Source: Hymenobacter cheonanensis (GTDB taxonomy: Bacteria > Bacteroidota > Bacteroidia > Cytophagales > Hymenobacteraceae). From it: DNA of 64,000 nucleotides. Of this stretch, positions 51,254-59,430 are shown in pieces. Every line of letters starts with the position of its first letter. Position 1 is the first letter of the stretch. The translations under genes and the position numbers were made by a program. The stretch spans positions 62,001-126,000 of the forward strand of contig NZ_JAUQSW010000005.1 of NCBI RefSeq assembly GCF_030581075.1, read 5' to 3'. The notes under the pieces were generated by a model. It saw only the letters and a list, made by a program, of their open reading frames with translations, was not told where the DNA came from and searched no databases.

Positions 51254-52305
51254 TTACCTACCACACCGGCGATTTGCTGCAAGCTCCTGCCCAAGCTCTC
51301 GTTAACACCGTCAACACTGTTGGCGTGATGGGGAAGGGCATTGCCTTGCAGTTCAAGGAGCAGTTTAAAGAAAACCTGCGTGCTTACTTGAAGGCATGTA
51401 AAGAAGGTACGATTGAGCCTGGTAAGTTGTTGGTTGTGCGCGACCACACACTTGAGGGCGGGGAAAAAGTGATTATTAACTTCCCTACAAAGACGAACTG
51501 GAAACAGAAGTCCAAGTACTCGTACATAGAAGACGGGCTACGAGATTTAGCCCGCATCATTCCCGAGTATGGGATTACAAGCATAGCTATTCCTCCCCTA
51601 GGTTGCGGCAATGGTGGCCTGGAATGGGACATAGTTAAGCCTTTGATGGAACAGTATTTAGGTGGCCTGGCCGATGTGAATGTCCAGATTTTCGAACCTA
51701 ATGATGCTGTGAAGTCTGTTTTACAGCAACAGAGCGTCACCAAAACAGTGTCCCTGACCCCAGCAAGGGCCATATTTCTCTACAGCATGTTCGCCTATGA
51801 AGCGCTAGGGGAGCCAGCCAGTCTGTTTGTAGCGAATAAATTAGCCTATTTCCTCCAACGCATGGGAGAAGATATGCGTCTCAAGTTTACGGCTGCTAGA
51901 TATGGGCCGTATGCTGATGGCGTACGCCATGTACTATACCGACTCAATGGGACTTACCTGATGGGACTGGAGCAGCAGAGCATTAAGCCCTTTGAACCCG
52001 TACAGCTTAATTATGACAGGTTGGAGGAAGTCGTGAGCTTCATCTCTAAAGAGCTAAGCTTCGAACAGCAGCAGAGGCTAAGAGACATGCTAAAACTGAT
52101 TACTGGCTTTGAGTCAGCGCTGTCTCTTGAGGTGCTAGGCACAGTTGCCTTTATCCTAGAAAAGCAGCCTACCTATAATCAGGAGCAAGTTCTCGAAGCA
52201 GTGGGCAAGTGGTCTGAACGCAAAAAAGCAATCATGCCCAAAAAGTACATTGATATTGCTTATAGCCACTTGCATACATACAAAAGTGATATGGCTTTTG
52301 CTTAG
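51250..52305 (+). CDS. darG: DarG-type antitoxin, macro-domain ADP-ribosylglycohydrolase
   Basis: 351-aa antitoxin. An N-terminal macrodomain (residues 1-155) has ALVNTVNTVGVMGKGIALQF and IAIPPLGCGNGGLEWDIVKP (ADP-ribose binding, GCGNGGL motif) and would remove ADP-ribose from DNA. The C-terminal half (about 175-345: ARAIFLYSMFAYEALGEPAS; KLAYFLQRMGEDMRLKFTAA; GPYADGVRHVLYRLNGTYLM) matches the DarG C-terminal domain that binds and inhibits DarT. It overlaps DarT by 4 nt, the standard order of this toxin-antitoxin system, and is followed by a terminator at 52322. Confidence 0.93.
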   Translation: MITYHTGDLLQAPAQALVNTVNTVGVMGKGIALQFKEQFKENLRAYLKACKEGTIEPGKLLVVRDHTLEGGEKVIINFPTKTNWKQKSKYSYIEDGLRDLARIIPEYGITSIAIPPLGCGNGGLEWDIVKPLMEQYLGGLADVNVQIFEPNDAVKSVLQQQSVTKTVSLTPARAIFLYSMFAYEALGEPASLFVANKLAYFLQRMGEDMRLKFTAARYGPYADGVRHVLYRLNGTYLMGLEQQSIKPFEPVQLNYDRLEEVVSFISKELSFEQQQRLRDMLKLITGFESALSLEVLGTVAFILEKQPTYNQEQVLEAVGKWSERKKAIMPKKYIDIAYSHLHTYKSDMAFA

Positions 52306-52321
52306 TAGAGGATTTAAAGTT

Positions 52322-52355
52322 AAGCCCCGCCAGCACACGCCAGCGGGGCTTTTTT
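52322..52355 (+). terminator. Terminator of darTG
   Basis: Stem AAGCCCCGC/GCGGGGCTT (52322-52330, 52343-52351) followed by TTTT, 17 nt after the darG stop. It overlaps no other gene. Confidence 0.85.
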
Positions 52356-52356
52356 G

Positions 52357-52494
52357 TTACCCTCGCTTCTTGGGCTTCGCCTGAGCCAGCGCCGTAGCAG
52401 CTAGCCGCCGGGCGATGGCTGAAGAGTTGGGGTTGCTGAGGACTCGGCTGGCGAGGCTAGCCATTTTGGCGGAGGTGGTTTTGTTGCTGACCAT
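52357..52494 (-). CDS. Small basic protein (45 aa)
   Basis: 45-aa protein starting MVSNKTTSAKMASLASRVLS, ending in the basic tail AQAKPKKRG. It is Ala/Ser/Lys-rich, soluble and helical. The layout (KTTSxxMASLASxVLxxPxxSxIARxLAxxALAQ) resembles small conserved proteins of unknown function in many bacteria that carry an SxxASxxL repeat. It converges with darG, separated by a terminator. Too short for reliable family assignment. Confidence 0.6.
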   Translation of the reverse strand: MVSNKTTSAKMASLASRVLSNPNSSAIARRLAATALAQAKPKKRG

Positions 52495-52615
52495 GGTGAG
52501 ACAGGGTTTTAGTGGAACCATGCCGCAAGGGTAGCAGGCGACCCCGCGGGGCCGGAAATTGGTGTGCCTCGTTTGGCCATAGTTGGAAAGCCAGCCGCTC
52601 CCGTAGCTTGCCGTA

Positions 52616-53110
52616 GTGAAAGCTTGGTTACTCCTCTTCCTACTTCTGGCTAGCCCCGCTGCAGCGCAGCGCCCCACAGCCGAAGCAGCAAAGCCAGCTG
52701 TGTCCTTCTGGCCCATCAACTACCCCACAGGCACAGTGGTATTCACGGCGCCCACCTCGCACCCGCTGGCGCCGGCCCTCTCTCAGGCTGAGCACCTACG
52801 CGCTTGGCTTACTATCACCTGCTCGATGTGGACGGAGCTGCAAACGCAGGCCGACTCAACCCAGCTGTACCAAGGCCAGCTGCGTGGCGTGCACGCGGGC
52901 GTAGCACTGCGGTTTGCCGTGCAGGTGCGTCGGGAGCGGGCTGGCTGGAAATACCTGCTTCTCGCTTTTCATGTGCGCTCGCCCACAGGTAACCCTGACC
53001 TCGTGCACTGGTTGCCTCTAGAGCGCTTGCTTGACGACCGAGACTTTGGCCCTGACATCAGGAGTTTTCAACAGCAGCTACAGCGTGCCTTGCCAAATTT
53101 GGGTAGGTAG
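52616..53110 (+). CDS. Secreted hypothetical protein (GTG start)
   Basis: 164-aa protein that begins at GTG with a signal peptide (KAWLLLFLLLASPAAAQ). The mature part has no recognised domain: SFWPINYPTGTVVFTAPTSH, LQTQADSTQLYQGQLRGVHA, RRERAGWKYLLLAFHVRSPT and LPLERLLDDRDFGPDIRSFQ. Probably periplasmic or outer-membrane-associated. The divergent small gene at 52357 shares the upstream region. No ATG alternative retains the signal peptide. Confidence 0.65.
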   Translation: MKAWLLLFLLLASPAAAQRPTAEAAKPAVSFWPINYPTGTVVFTAPTSHPLAPALSQAEHLRAWLTITCSMWTELQTQADSTQLYQGQLRGVHAGVALRFAVQVRRERAGWKYLLLAFHVRSPTGNPDLVHWLPLERLLDDRDFGPDIRSFQQQLQRALPNLGR

Positions 53111-53159
53111 AAAATCGAGTATCGGCTTTACCAGTTCTTGGTCAGCAGGCCGTTGCCCT

Positions 53160-53459
53160 TCAGAAACAGGCTACCTCGTGGACAGCATGGTCAGAGAACA
53201 TCTGTAGCATCCCCCACGCTATGTAGAATGCGCACGTGTAGTAAAGGCCGGCCCCGACTAACACAACCCAGAGGAGCCAGTAAAGGGGCGTGTTGACTTT
53301 AGACCGGAAGACGAGTGGCAGTAGCGTGACGGGGAGGGCCAGCCCAAAATAAAGAGAGTAGTCGGTAGCCATTGCCGGAAATAGCGCCATCTGCATGCCC
53401 AGTAAGGTAAGTGGCAGTAGTATGAGCAGCCAACGAAGCAGCAGTTTCAGGGTGCGCAT
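53160..53459 (-). CDS. Small three-helix membrane protein
   Basis: 99-aa protein with basic N-terminus and hydrophobic helices LLLRWLLILLPLTLLGMQMA, YSLYFGLALPVTLLPLVF and YWLLWVVLVGAGLYYTCAFYI. The tail is short and His/Cys-containing. No family recognised. It is convergent with the secreted gene at 52616 (49-nt gap). Confidence 0.55.
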   Translation of the reverse strand: MRTLKLLLRWLLILLPLTLLGMQMALFPAMATDYSLYFGLALPVTLLPLVFRSKVNTPLYWLLWVVLVGAGLYYTCAFYIAWGMLQMFSDHAVHEVACF

Positions 53460-53540
53460 GGGCCAGTAGGGTTGGGTTGCTACTTCATTACACCAGCGGC
53501 TAATTGGTAACCCATACTTAAGGCCTGTATAGCGCGAGCA

Positions 53541-53681
53541 TCAGACTAGCGTAGTCGACGGCACTGGTACCGGGTGCTGAACTCGCCAACTACGCCACAC
53601 AGCAAGTAGGAGCAGCACGAGGGCCAGAGCGAAGCGACGGGGCCAGCGAGTGAGGTAGCGGTGGCGACGGTGGGTGAGCAT
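53541..53681 (-). CDS. Possible tiny membrane peptide (46 aa)
   Basis: A 46-aa frame starting MLTHRRHRYLTRWPRRFALA, with a basic N-terminus and one hydrophobic stretch (FALALVLLLLAVW). ATG at 53681, right after the terminator of the T9SS gene. Could be a real small membrane protein; no homologue is recognised and the frame may be accidental. Confidence 0.3.
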   Translation of the reverse strand: MLTHRRHRYLTRWPRRFALALVLLLLAVWRSWRVQHPVPVPSTTLV

Positions 53682-53686
53682 GGGGC

Positions 53687-53728
53687 AAAGAAAAGCCCCA
53701 GCCCAAATGTGGACTGGGGCTTTTCTGA
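53687..53728 (-). terminator. Terminator after the T9SS protein gene
   Basis: 13-bp stem (53689-53701 with 53714-53726; arm AGAAAAGCCCCAG) and T-run on the minus strand, 10 nt beyond the stop. Confidence 0.85.
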
Positions 53729-53735
53729 CCTAACA

Positions 53736-54995
53736 TCAGTGGGTTACGGATAATGGCTTATCTAATAATTGCTTGCCATCTTTAAACAGGCGCACATGGT
53801 AGATGCCAGTAGGCAGGGATAGAGTATTGATGGAGGAACTCACACTTCCAGTCGGGAATACAACCTCTCTTACAACAGCGCCGATATTATTGTAAATAAT
53901 AGCTTTCCCTCCTTCTCCTAAATTAACGGTTATTTGGCTTGTTGCTGGATTAGGGTAGAAGGCAGGCTCTGCTTGCGCTGACTCAACGGGACTGCTACCT
54001 TCCAAGGTGGATACTTTTCCAAAGTCTTGCGTGCTTGGTGGGGGAGGGCTGCTTATGTAATAACTGCTGATAGCCTTAGTGCGCGTCTGTTGCTGCCCAC
54101 ACGCGTCTGTGTAAGTCAATATTATATTTCCACTATAATAATTATTATCTACCTGAACTTTGACATAAGCAGTACCCTGCCCTTCGGTAATATACCACCC
54201 ATTCGGGAAAGACCAACTGTAGTTGAACAGGTCAGTAGCGGCGGCGTACTGAGCGAACGTTCCACCTGGCATGGTATCAAGACCATCAATGGCTATTCCT
54301 CCAGCTGTGCGATTTATGATAAATGTCTCGGTCGAACTAGTTGATGGACATCCACTATTATTAGCCGTCACTGTTACCTGACCAGAGGTTGCGGTTGAAT
54401 TAGCAGTAGAAAATATAACTCCTGCGTGACCACCTGACACATAAGTACTGCTTATTACCCAGCCCATAGTATTTTGCCAAGTATACGAATCTGCTCCAGG
54501 CACAACAGGAATGTAGATACTTGGGTGTGCTAAATCGCAATTCGTTTCATAAGATGATATGGTCGTAGTACCTGTGATATCAGGTGAGCCAACCGCAATC
54601 TCGTAAGTACGGTCTCCATGATTGTTATTCCAACCGAAACCATCATTCGAGGTGGTAACATGAAGGTGGCCTAGAGTGCCGCGTACATTAGTCCATCTGA
54701 TTGTAACAGATAATTGACCATTAAAATTTGTATATCCATAAGTGGAAATCTCCTGCAAACTGACATTAGAATATTTATTGCCCCTATAGTCAGTCCAAGC
54801 TACTATTGTACCGGCATCAGCATTGATTTTAATATTAAAGCCGTTTGCTGCGTCACCAGCAATGGAATAAGTAGACGTTGTCCCAGGGCAAGGCTGGGTA
54901 TCCCCTCCAATGTAAACGTCAAATAGGACATCTGAAGCCCATGCGATGTTACCTGTCAAGAGAAAAAAAACGAAGAGTGGTAGAAAGAATTTCAT
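53736..54995 (-). CDS. Secreted T9SS-sorted protein, AT-rich
   Basis: 419-aa secreted protein with signal MKFFLPLFVFFLLTGNIAWA and a mature chain rich in beta-structure, e.g. GHLHVTTSNDGFGWNNNHGD, with PKD-like or adhesin-type segments. The C-terminal domain is a clear type A sorting signal: FYPNPATSQITVNLGEGGKA, then YNNIGAVVREVVFPTG and LPTGIYHVRLFKDGKQLLDK. It therefore travels through the outer membrane by the type IX system. Its GC content is visibly lower than the surrounding genes, so it may be an acquired cell-surface protein. Target unknown. Confidence 0.85.
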   Translation of the reverse strand: MKFFLPLFVFFLLTGNIAWASDVLFDVYIGGDTQPCPGTTSTYSIAGDAANGFNIKINADAGTIVAWTDYRGNKYSNVSLQEISTYGYTNFNGQLSVTIRWTNVRGTLGHLHVTTSNDGFGWNNNHGDRTYEIAVGSPDITGTTTISSYETNCDLAHPSIYIPVVPGADSYTWQNTMGWVISSTYVSGGHAGVIFSTANSTATSGQVTVTANNSGCPSTSSTETFIINRTAGGIAIDGLDTMPGGTFAQYAAATDLFNYSWSFPNGWYITEGQGTAYVKVQVDNNYYSGNIILTYTDACGQQQTRTKAISSYYISSPPPPSTQDFGKVSTLEGSSPVESAQAEPAFYPNPATSQITVNLGEGGKAIIYNNIGAVVREVVFPTGSVSSSINTLSLPTGIYHVRLFKDGKQLLDKPLSVTH

Positions 54996-55418
54996 TCGGC
55001 TATCTTGGGAAAGTGAGGAAAAATTTTCTGTAATAATACTACGGATATGCTAGTTATAATAAGGATTGTAAAGTTTTACATTTCAGTTTTCTAGTGCTCA
55101 GTCAGGGAAGCTAGTTGCCTTAATTTCTGGTAGTGGCGGTAATCTGCTAGTAGCTTACGGCCAGATTCTTCTGCCACGTAGGACGTGCCTAAAGTAGCCT
55201 ACCGCAGTACACAGGCACCAGCAGTAGAGAAATCCAATAATGACAACTACTAGGTTGGCCACTCAAAACTCAACTGAATAGGTGGTTATATGCCGGCCCT
55301 GCTGAAAGTCATCTAGCTAGGCGCCGCCCAAGAAAAACAGGCTGCCAACTACATAGTAGCCGAATACGACTAGCACAACTCCAACAAAAAGTAGTCAAGG
55401 CAGGAAAAAGGACGCACT
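54996..55418. other. 423-bp intergenic region with a decayed membrane-protein remnant
   Basis: On the minus strand, 55317-55391 still reads LFVGVVLVVFGYYVVGSLFF followed by LGGA and a stop, with no start codon and an in-frame stop just before it. Further along (about 55180-55250) another hydrophobic stretch, LVVVIIGFLYCWCLC, appears in a different frame. Together they look like remnants of a small membrane protein gene. The rest is AT-rich, with no repeat or RNA gene seen. Confidence 0.4.
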
Positions 55419-55664
55419 TTATTCGAGTAGAAACTTAATGCCATGTGCGTAATCCTCCGGCGGCCCACTGCTCACGAAGCTCCCGAGCACCACCGCCTGC
55501 CCCTGGCCATCATCCACGCCGACCTCGACAAAGAAGCCGCGTCCCTCATCGGCGCAGTGGTAGAGGTTGACGCCGCCGTCCTCGTCCCAGCGCTGGGCCA
55601 GGAAGGTGCCGTGCTTGAGCACCCAGTAGAGCTGCACCACGGGCGAGAGCAGGCGGAAGGCCAT
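55419..55664 (-). CDS. Small conserved hypothetical protein
   Basis: 81-aa soluble protein: FRLLSPVVQLYWVLKHGTFL, DEDGGVNLYHCADEGRGFFV, EVGVDDGQGQAVVLGSFVSS. The pattern is beta-strand-rich and compact, without a signal peptide. Family not recognised. Its ATG is 2 nt past the stop of the protease-like gene, so the pair is translationally coupled. Confidence 0.7.
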   Translation of the reverse strand: MAFRLLSPVVQLYWVLKHGTFLAQRWDEDGGVNLYHCADEGRGFFVEVGVDDGQGQAVVLGSFVSSGPPEDYAHGIKFLLE

Positions 55665-55666
55665 GG

Positions 55667-56557
55667 CTATTTAGGCTGCAGGGAGTAGAACTGCCGACGC
55701 CCGTAGTGAAAACTCACTACGACGTCCTGGCTGAGAAAGGAGAAGCCCAGCACCCCCTGGTAAGGCAGCGCCCGGCCACTGCTGGGGCGGGCCAGCGTGG
55801 CGAGCACTACCGGCAAATCATGCCAGTCATTTCCGCCCACGGTCAAGAAGGGTAGGAGGGCACGCTGCGCTGCCTGCCGGCCGGCCGCGCCAATCATCAC
55901 TTCGGACCCCAGTACGCGCGGCCGCGCGGGGGCAGGCAGGCGCTGGCTAAAGGCGGCGTCGAGGTTGTTGGCCATGGCACCCGTGTCGAGTAGCAACCAG
56001 ACCGGTACCTGGCCAATGGTGCCGGCTACTACAGGCAGACCTTTTTCCAGCGTGAAGGCCACGGAGTCGCGCCGCGTAAACGGGCGCGGCCCTGGTCGGC
56101 TCAGGGGGTAGCACGTCAGCTGCCGGTGGGCATAGTCCAGCACTACTTCGTACTCGCGCAGCACCCCGTAGCCTACCAGCCCCAGCAGATGCGGTACCGC
56201 CCGGCGGATGGGCGCCAGAGAAGTAGCGATTGCCGTCAGGTTGGCGTAGCGGGCGCTTCCAAGCTGAAAGCTGCGCACGCGCACCTGCTGCTGGGCAACT
56301 ACGCCCGTGGCGCTCAGCCCGCGGGTTGGGGCAGGCTGCAAGTGAGTGCTGAACGCGGCCTGGTCTAACAGCAGGCCGTATTGGCAGCCCGTATCGAGCA
56401 CGAAGTCCCCCTTTTGGTCATTGAGCGGCAGGTTGCGCAGCACAACCAGCCCCCCCACCAAATCAAAGGGCAGGCGGATAACGGCGGGCTGGGCGCGGCT
56501 TGGTGCCGCCAGTACCAGGAAGCTCAGCAGCGATAGTAGAAGCGTGGGGGCAGGCAT
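55667..56557 (-). CDS. Secreted retropepsin-like aspartyl protease
   Basis: 296-aa secreted protein: signal MPAPTLLLSLLSFLVLAAPS followed by RAQ. It carries two aspartic-protease motifs in one chain, FVLDTGCQYGLLLDQ (D55) and VWLLLDTGAMANNLDAAF (D191), like gag-pol-type or pepsin-like bilobal proteases (DTG/DTG). The Tyr-rich strand between them and EVVLDYAHRQLTCY support the fold. Extracytoplasmic peptidase role is probable. It is followed by the 81-aa gene in a two-gene unit. Confidence 0.85.
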   Translation of the reverse strand: MPAPTLLLSLLSFLVLAAPSRAQPAVIRLPFDLVGGLVVLRNLPLNDQKGDFVLDTGCQYGLLLDQAAFSTHLQPAPTRGLSATGVVAQQQVRVRSFQLGSARYANLTAIATSLAPIRRAVPHLLGLVGYGVLREYEVVLDYAHRQLTCYPLSRPGPRPFTRRDSVAFTLEKGLPVVAGTIGQVPVWLLLDTGAMANNLDAAFSQRLPAPARPRVLGSEVMIGAAGRQAAQRALLPFLTVGGNDWHDLPVVLATLARPSSGRALPYQGVLGFSFLSQDVVVSFHYGRRQFYSLQPK

Positions 56558-56676
56558 GGCGGCAAAGAAAAGCGCTGCTCGCTCGGTGAGGGCCTGGCTA
56601 CTGGCGGTAAGGCTGCCTGCGCCTGTTGGGGGCTGCCCTACTTCCGCCCGACCTTTGGGCGCTAACTACCCTTTCC

Positions 56677-57534
56677 ATGAAGTATACCTGGTTCCGCAGT
56701 GGCGCACTGGCTTTTGTCGCCCTGCTCGCCGTTTCCTGCGCTAAAACAGACGACGCCACCCCCTCGCCGGCAGCTGGCCGTGACGATAACCTGGCCCTGG
56801 GCAACCCTAGCGGCGCCGTGGCTAGCTCTGCCTCACCCACGAACTACCTCCTCGTAAAGGCCCAGTACACGCTATCCTATAATCGGGACCAGGGCAAGCC
56901 GAATTGGGTGAGCTGGCACCTGAGCAGCGCCTGGCTAGGCAGCGCGCCGCGGCAGGATGACTTTCGGGTGGATGCGGACCTGCCCAGTGGGTGGTACCAG
57001 GTGAAGGCCACTGACTACAGCGGCTCTGGCTTTGACCGTGGGCACAACTGCCCCAGCGCCGACCGCACGAGTACGGTAGCCGACAACTCGGCCACGTTCC
57101 TGATGAGTAACATGATGCCGCAGGCGCCGCAGAATAACCAGCAGACCTGGGCCAATCTCGAAAACTACGCCCGCTCGCTAGTCGACGCTGGCAACGAACT
57201 CTACATCATCTGTGGCTCCTACGGCAAGGGCGGCACGGGTAGCGCGGGCTACGAAACGACTATCGCCGGCGGCAAGGTGACGGTACCGGCGCGCTGCTGG
57301 AAAGTGCTGGTGGTGCTGCCGGTGGGTAACAACGACGTAAGCCGTATCACGGCCAGTACCCGGGTTATCGCTGTCAATACGCCCAATGATAATGCGCTCA
57401 GTTCAAATTGGGGCAGCTATCGTACCAGCGTCGATGCGATAGAATCTGCTACGGGTTACGACCTGCTTTCTACTCTGCCAATGAGTTTGCAAGCTACCCT
57501 CGAATCGCAAACGGATACCGGCCCAACTAACTGA
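56677..57534 (+). CDS. DNA/RNA non-specific endonuclease, lipoprotein (copy 1)
   Basis: 285-aa NUC1-family nuclease. A lipoprotein-type signal ends LLAVSCAKTD (Cys about 21). The His-Me finger core shows GSGFDRGHNCPSADRT (catalytic His about 122), TFLMSNMMPQAPQNNQQTWA, ENYARSLVDAGNELYIICGS and KVLVVLPVGNNDVSRI, all NUC1 blocks. It degrades DNA and RNA at the cell surface or outside. The gene directly downstream (58047) is a paralogue. ATG at 56677; earlier codons are unlikely. Confidence 0.93.
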   Translation: MKYTWFRSGALAFVALLAVSCAKTDDATPSPAAGRDDNLALGNPSGAVASSASPTNYLLVKAQYTLSYNRDQGKPNWVSWHLSSAWLGSAPRQDDFRVDADLPSGWYQVKATDYSGSGFDRGHNCPSADRTSTVADNSATFLMSNMMPQAPQNNQQTWANLENYARSLVDAGNELYIICGSYGKGGTGSAGYETTIAGGKVTVPARCWKVLVVLPVGNNDVSRITASTRVIAVNTPNDNALSSNWGSYRTSVDAIESATGYDLLSTLPMSLQATLESQTDTGPTN

Positions 57535-58046
57535 GCCGGGTGGGCCTACCTAAGGGAACGTACCTATAGATACGCTACAAATGAAAAAGCCCCAATGCTT
57601 CTGTATTGGGGCTTTTCAAATGCAAGACCTTCCAAGCCTTGCGCTAGTTGTCCGAATGACATAGGACCAAACAAAGGTAGAGTAGGAGTAAGAAAAGGGC
57701 AGCCTACTGAAAAAAATATTAGGTGCCACCCAGGACAGCCGTCACATAAGCCCAGACGGTGCAGTTCTTCCTCGTCCCCAATGTGCAATTGCTTCTTAAA
57801 TAGCTTCAAGCAGCTGAAAGCAAGTTAATTATCACCCACCTTCTAAGATTTGTAAGGCTCTCAATTCATAACATATTGTTAATACACCACTAGCATTGCT
57901 TTCATCATTTAGGTTTATTCAGCATAAATAGCAATTAATCAATTATTTAGCCCTCAAGCGGAAGTTGGTAAGCGCTGAGCGTTCTTTGTGTATTGCCTAT
58001 AATCCGGCAATAATGTCCGTCAGTAATTTCCACGTTTTTCGCTTTC
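57535..58046. other. 512-bp intergenic region between the two nuclease genes
   Basis: AT-rich spacer. It holds the terminator of the first nuclease gene (57583-57618). A minus-strand frame of about 80 codons (57564-57809) and an opposite one overlap this terminator and are not supported as genes. No promoter match of high quality was found for the second nuclease. Confidence 0.6.
57583..57618 (+). terminator. Terminator of the first nuclease gene
   Basis: 12-bp stem AAAAGCCCCAAT/ATTGGGGCTTTT (57585-57596, 57605-57616), 50 nt after the stop codon. Confidence 0.8.
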
Positions 58047-59375
58047 ATGAAGAATACTTTACGCCACTACTGTGCGCTTTTACTCTTGCCCCTGCTCGTC
58101 ATTCAGGCTAGGGGAGTCGCCGCGCAAACAGTAGCGCCAACCCAAGAGGCTTTCGAGTCGGGCACCAAGCCTGACTACGCTACCAGCACCGTTACGCTCA
58201 GTACCGGTGACTGGACGTTTACCGACGCGCTGCTCGGTACCGACGCCAACGACCACAAGGCCGGCGTTCAGGCCGCTCGCGTCGAAAACAATGGCAAGCT
58301 GACGATGAACTTCTACCTGCCGGGTGGGGCACAGGTCGTCACCGTTAGGCACGCCGCCTACGGCACCGATGCCAGCAGCGGCTGGGAATTGTGGGCGCAG
58401 GCGCAGAGCTGCGGCTGCAATAACTGGTCGAAGGTGGGGGCTACCGTTTTCAGCACCACCACCACGCTGCAAACGGCGGCCTTTACCGTAGCCATCCCTG
58501 GCAACGTCAAGTTCGAGATTCGCAAGGTCAGCGGCGGCAGCGCCCGCCTCAACCTCGACGACTTTTCCGTAACGGCCTACGGCCAGGTGCCCGCCTATCC
58601 CGACAACGACAACCTAGCGATGGGCAACCCCAGCGGGGCCACGCCCGATACAAACTTCCCCAACAACTACCTGTTGACCAAGTCGCAGTACGTGGTAGGC
58701 TACAATGCCAGCCAGGGCAAGCCTAACTGGGTCAGTTGGCACCTTGACAAGAGTAACCGCGGTGCGGTTGGGCGCGCAGGTGATTTTGCCAGCGACCCAT
58801 CGCTACCTACTGGTTTCTATCAGGTACAGCCTACCAGCTACTCGGGCACGGGCTTCGACCGGGGCCACAATTGCCCTAGTGCTGACCGTACCAACACCAT
58901 TCCTGACAACACGGCGACCTTTCTCATGTCCAACATGATGCCGCAGGCGCCGCGCAACAACCAGCAGACTTGGGCGGGGCTGGAAAACTACACCCGCACT
59001 TTTGTAGATACCGGTAATTACGAGGTCTACATTGTTTGCGGTAGCTACGGCAAGGGAGGTACCGGCGTGCTTACCAATGGTACCCTCGTGTATGCCGAAA
59101 CGATTGACCAAGGGCGCGTGCAGGTACCTAGTCGCACTTGGAAAGTCATTGTACTCTTGCCAGTCGGCAGCAATGACGTAGCCCGTGTGGACGCTAGCAC
59201 ACGCATCATTGCGGTTGACTTGCCTAACGATAACGGCCTCGATACCAACTGGGGTGTCTACCGCACCAGCGTCGATGCCATCGAGGCGGCCACCGGCTAC
59301 GACCTGCTGTCGGCCTTGCCTACGAGCGTGCAGGCCGTGGTGGAGGCCAAGGTTGATAACGGGCCCACCCAGTAA
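58047..59375 (+). CDS. DNA/RNA non-specific endonuclease with N-terminal beta-sandwich domain (copy 2)
   Basis: 442-aa secreted nuclease. The signal (LLLLPLLVIQARGVAAQ) is followed by a beta-rich domain of about 150 residues (ESGTKPDYATSTVTLSTGDW; VKFEIRKVSGGSARLNLDDF). The NUC1 nuclease domain begins near DNDNLAMGNPSGATPDTNFP and has the catalytic GTGFDRGHNCPSADRT (His about 274), NMMPQAPRNNQQTWAGLENY and VIVLLPVGSNDVARV. It is closely related to the nuclease encoded directly upstream and probably arose by tandem duplication, with an added domain. No sorting domain is visible at the C-terminus. Confidence 0.93.
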   Translation: MKNTLRHYCALLLLPLLVIQARGVAAQTVAPTQEAFESGTKPDYATSTVTLSTGDWTFTDALLGTDANDHKAGVQAARVENNGKLTMNFYLPGGAQVVTVRHAAYGTDASSGWELWAQAQSCGCNNWSKVGATVFSTTTTLQTAAFTVAIPGNVKFEIRKVSGGSARLNLDDFSVTAYGQVPAYPDNDNLAMGNPSGATPDTNFPNNYLLTKSQYVVGYNASQGKPNWVSWHLDKSNRGAVGRAGDFASDPSLPTGFYQVQPTSYSGTGFDRGHNCPSADRTNTIPDNTATFLMSNMMPQAPRNNQQTWAGLENYTRTFVDTGNYEVYIVCGSYGKGGTGVLTNGTLVYAETIDQGRVQVPSRTWKVIVLLPVGSNDVARVDASTRIIAVDLPNDNGLDTNWGVYRTSVDAIEAATGYDLLSALPTSVQAVVEAKVDNGPTQ

Positions 59376-59430
59376 GCGGCCTCGCCACATTCCCTTCTCG
59401 TCTTAGCCGGCGGTTCGCCCGCCTTTGTCT

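Noticed and set aside
57564-57809. Minus-strand frame of about 80 codons (MKLFKKQLHIGDEEELHRLG) between the two nuclease genes
   Set aside because: It overlaps a clear terminator and has no recognisable domain or promoter; coding character is weak.
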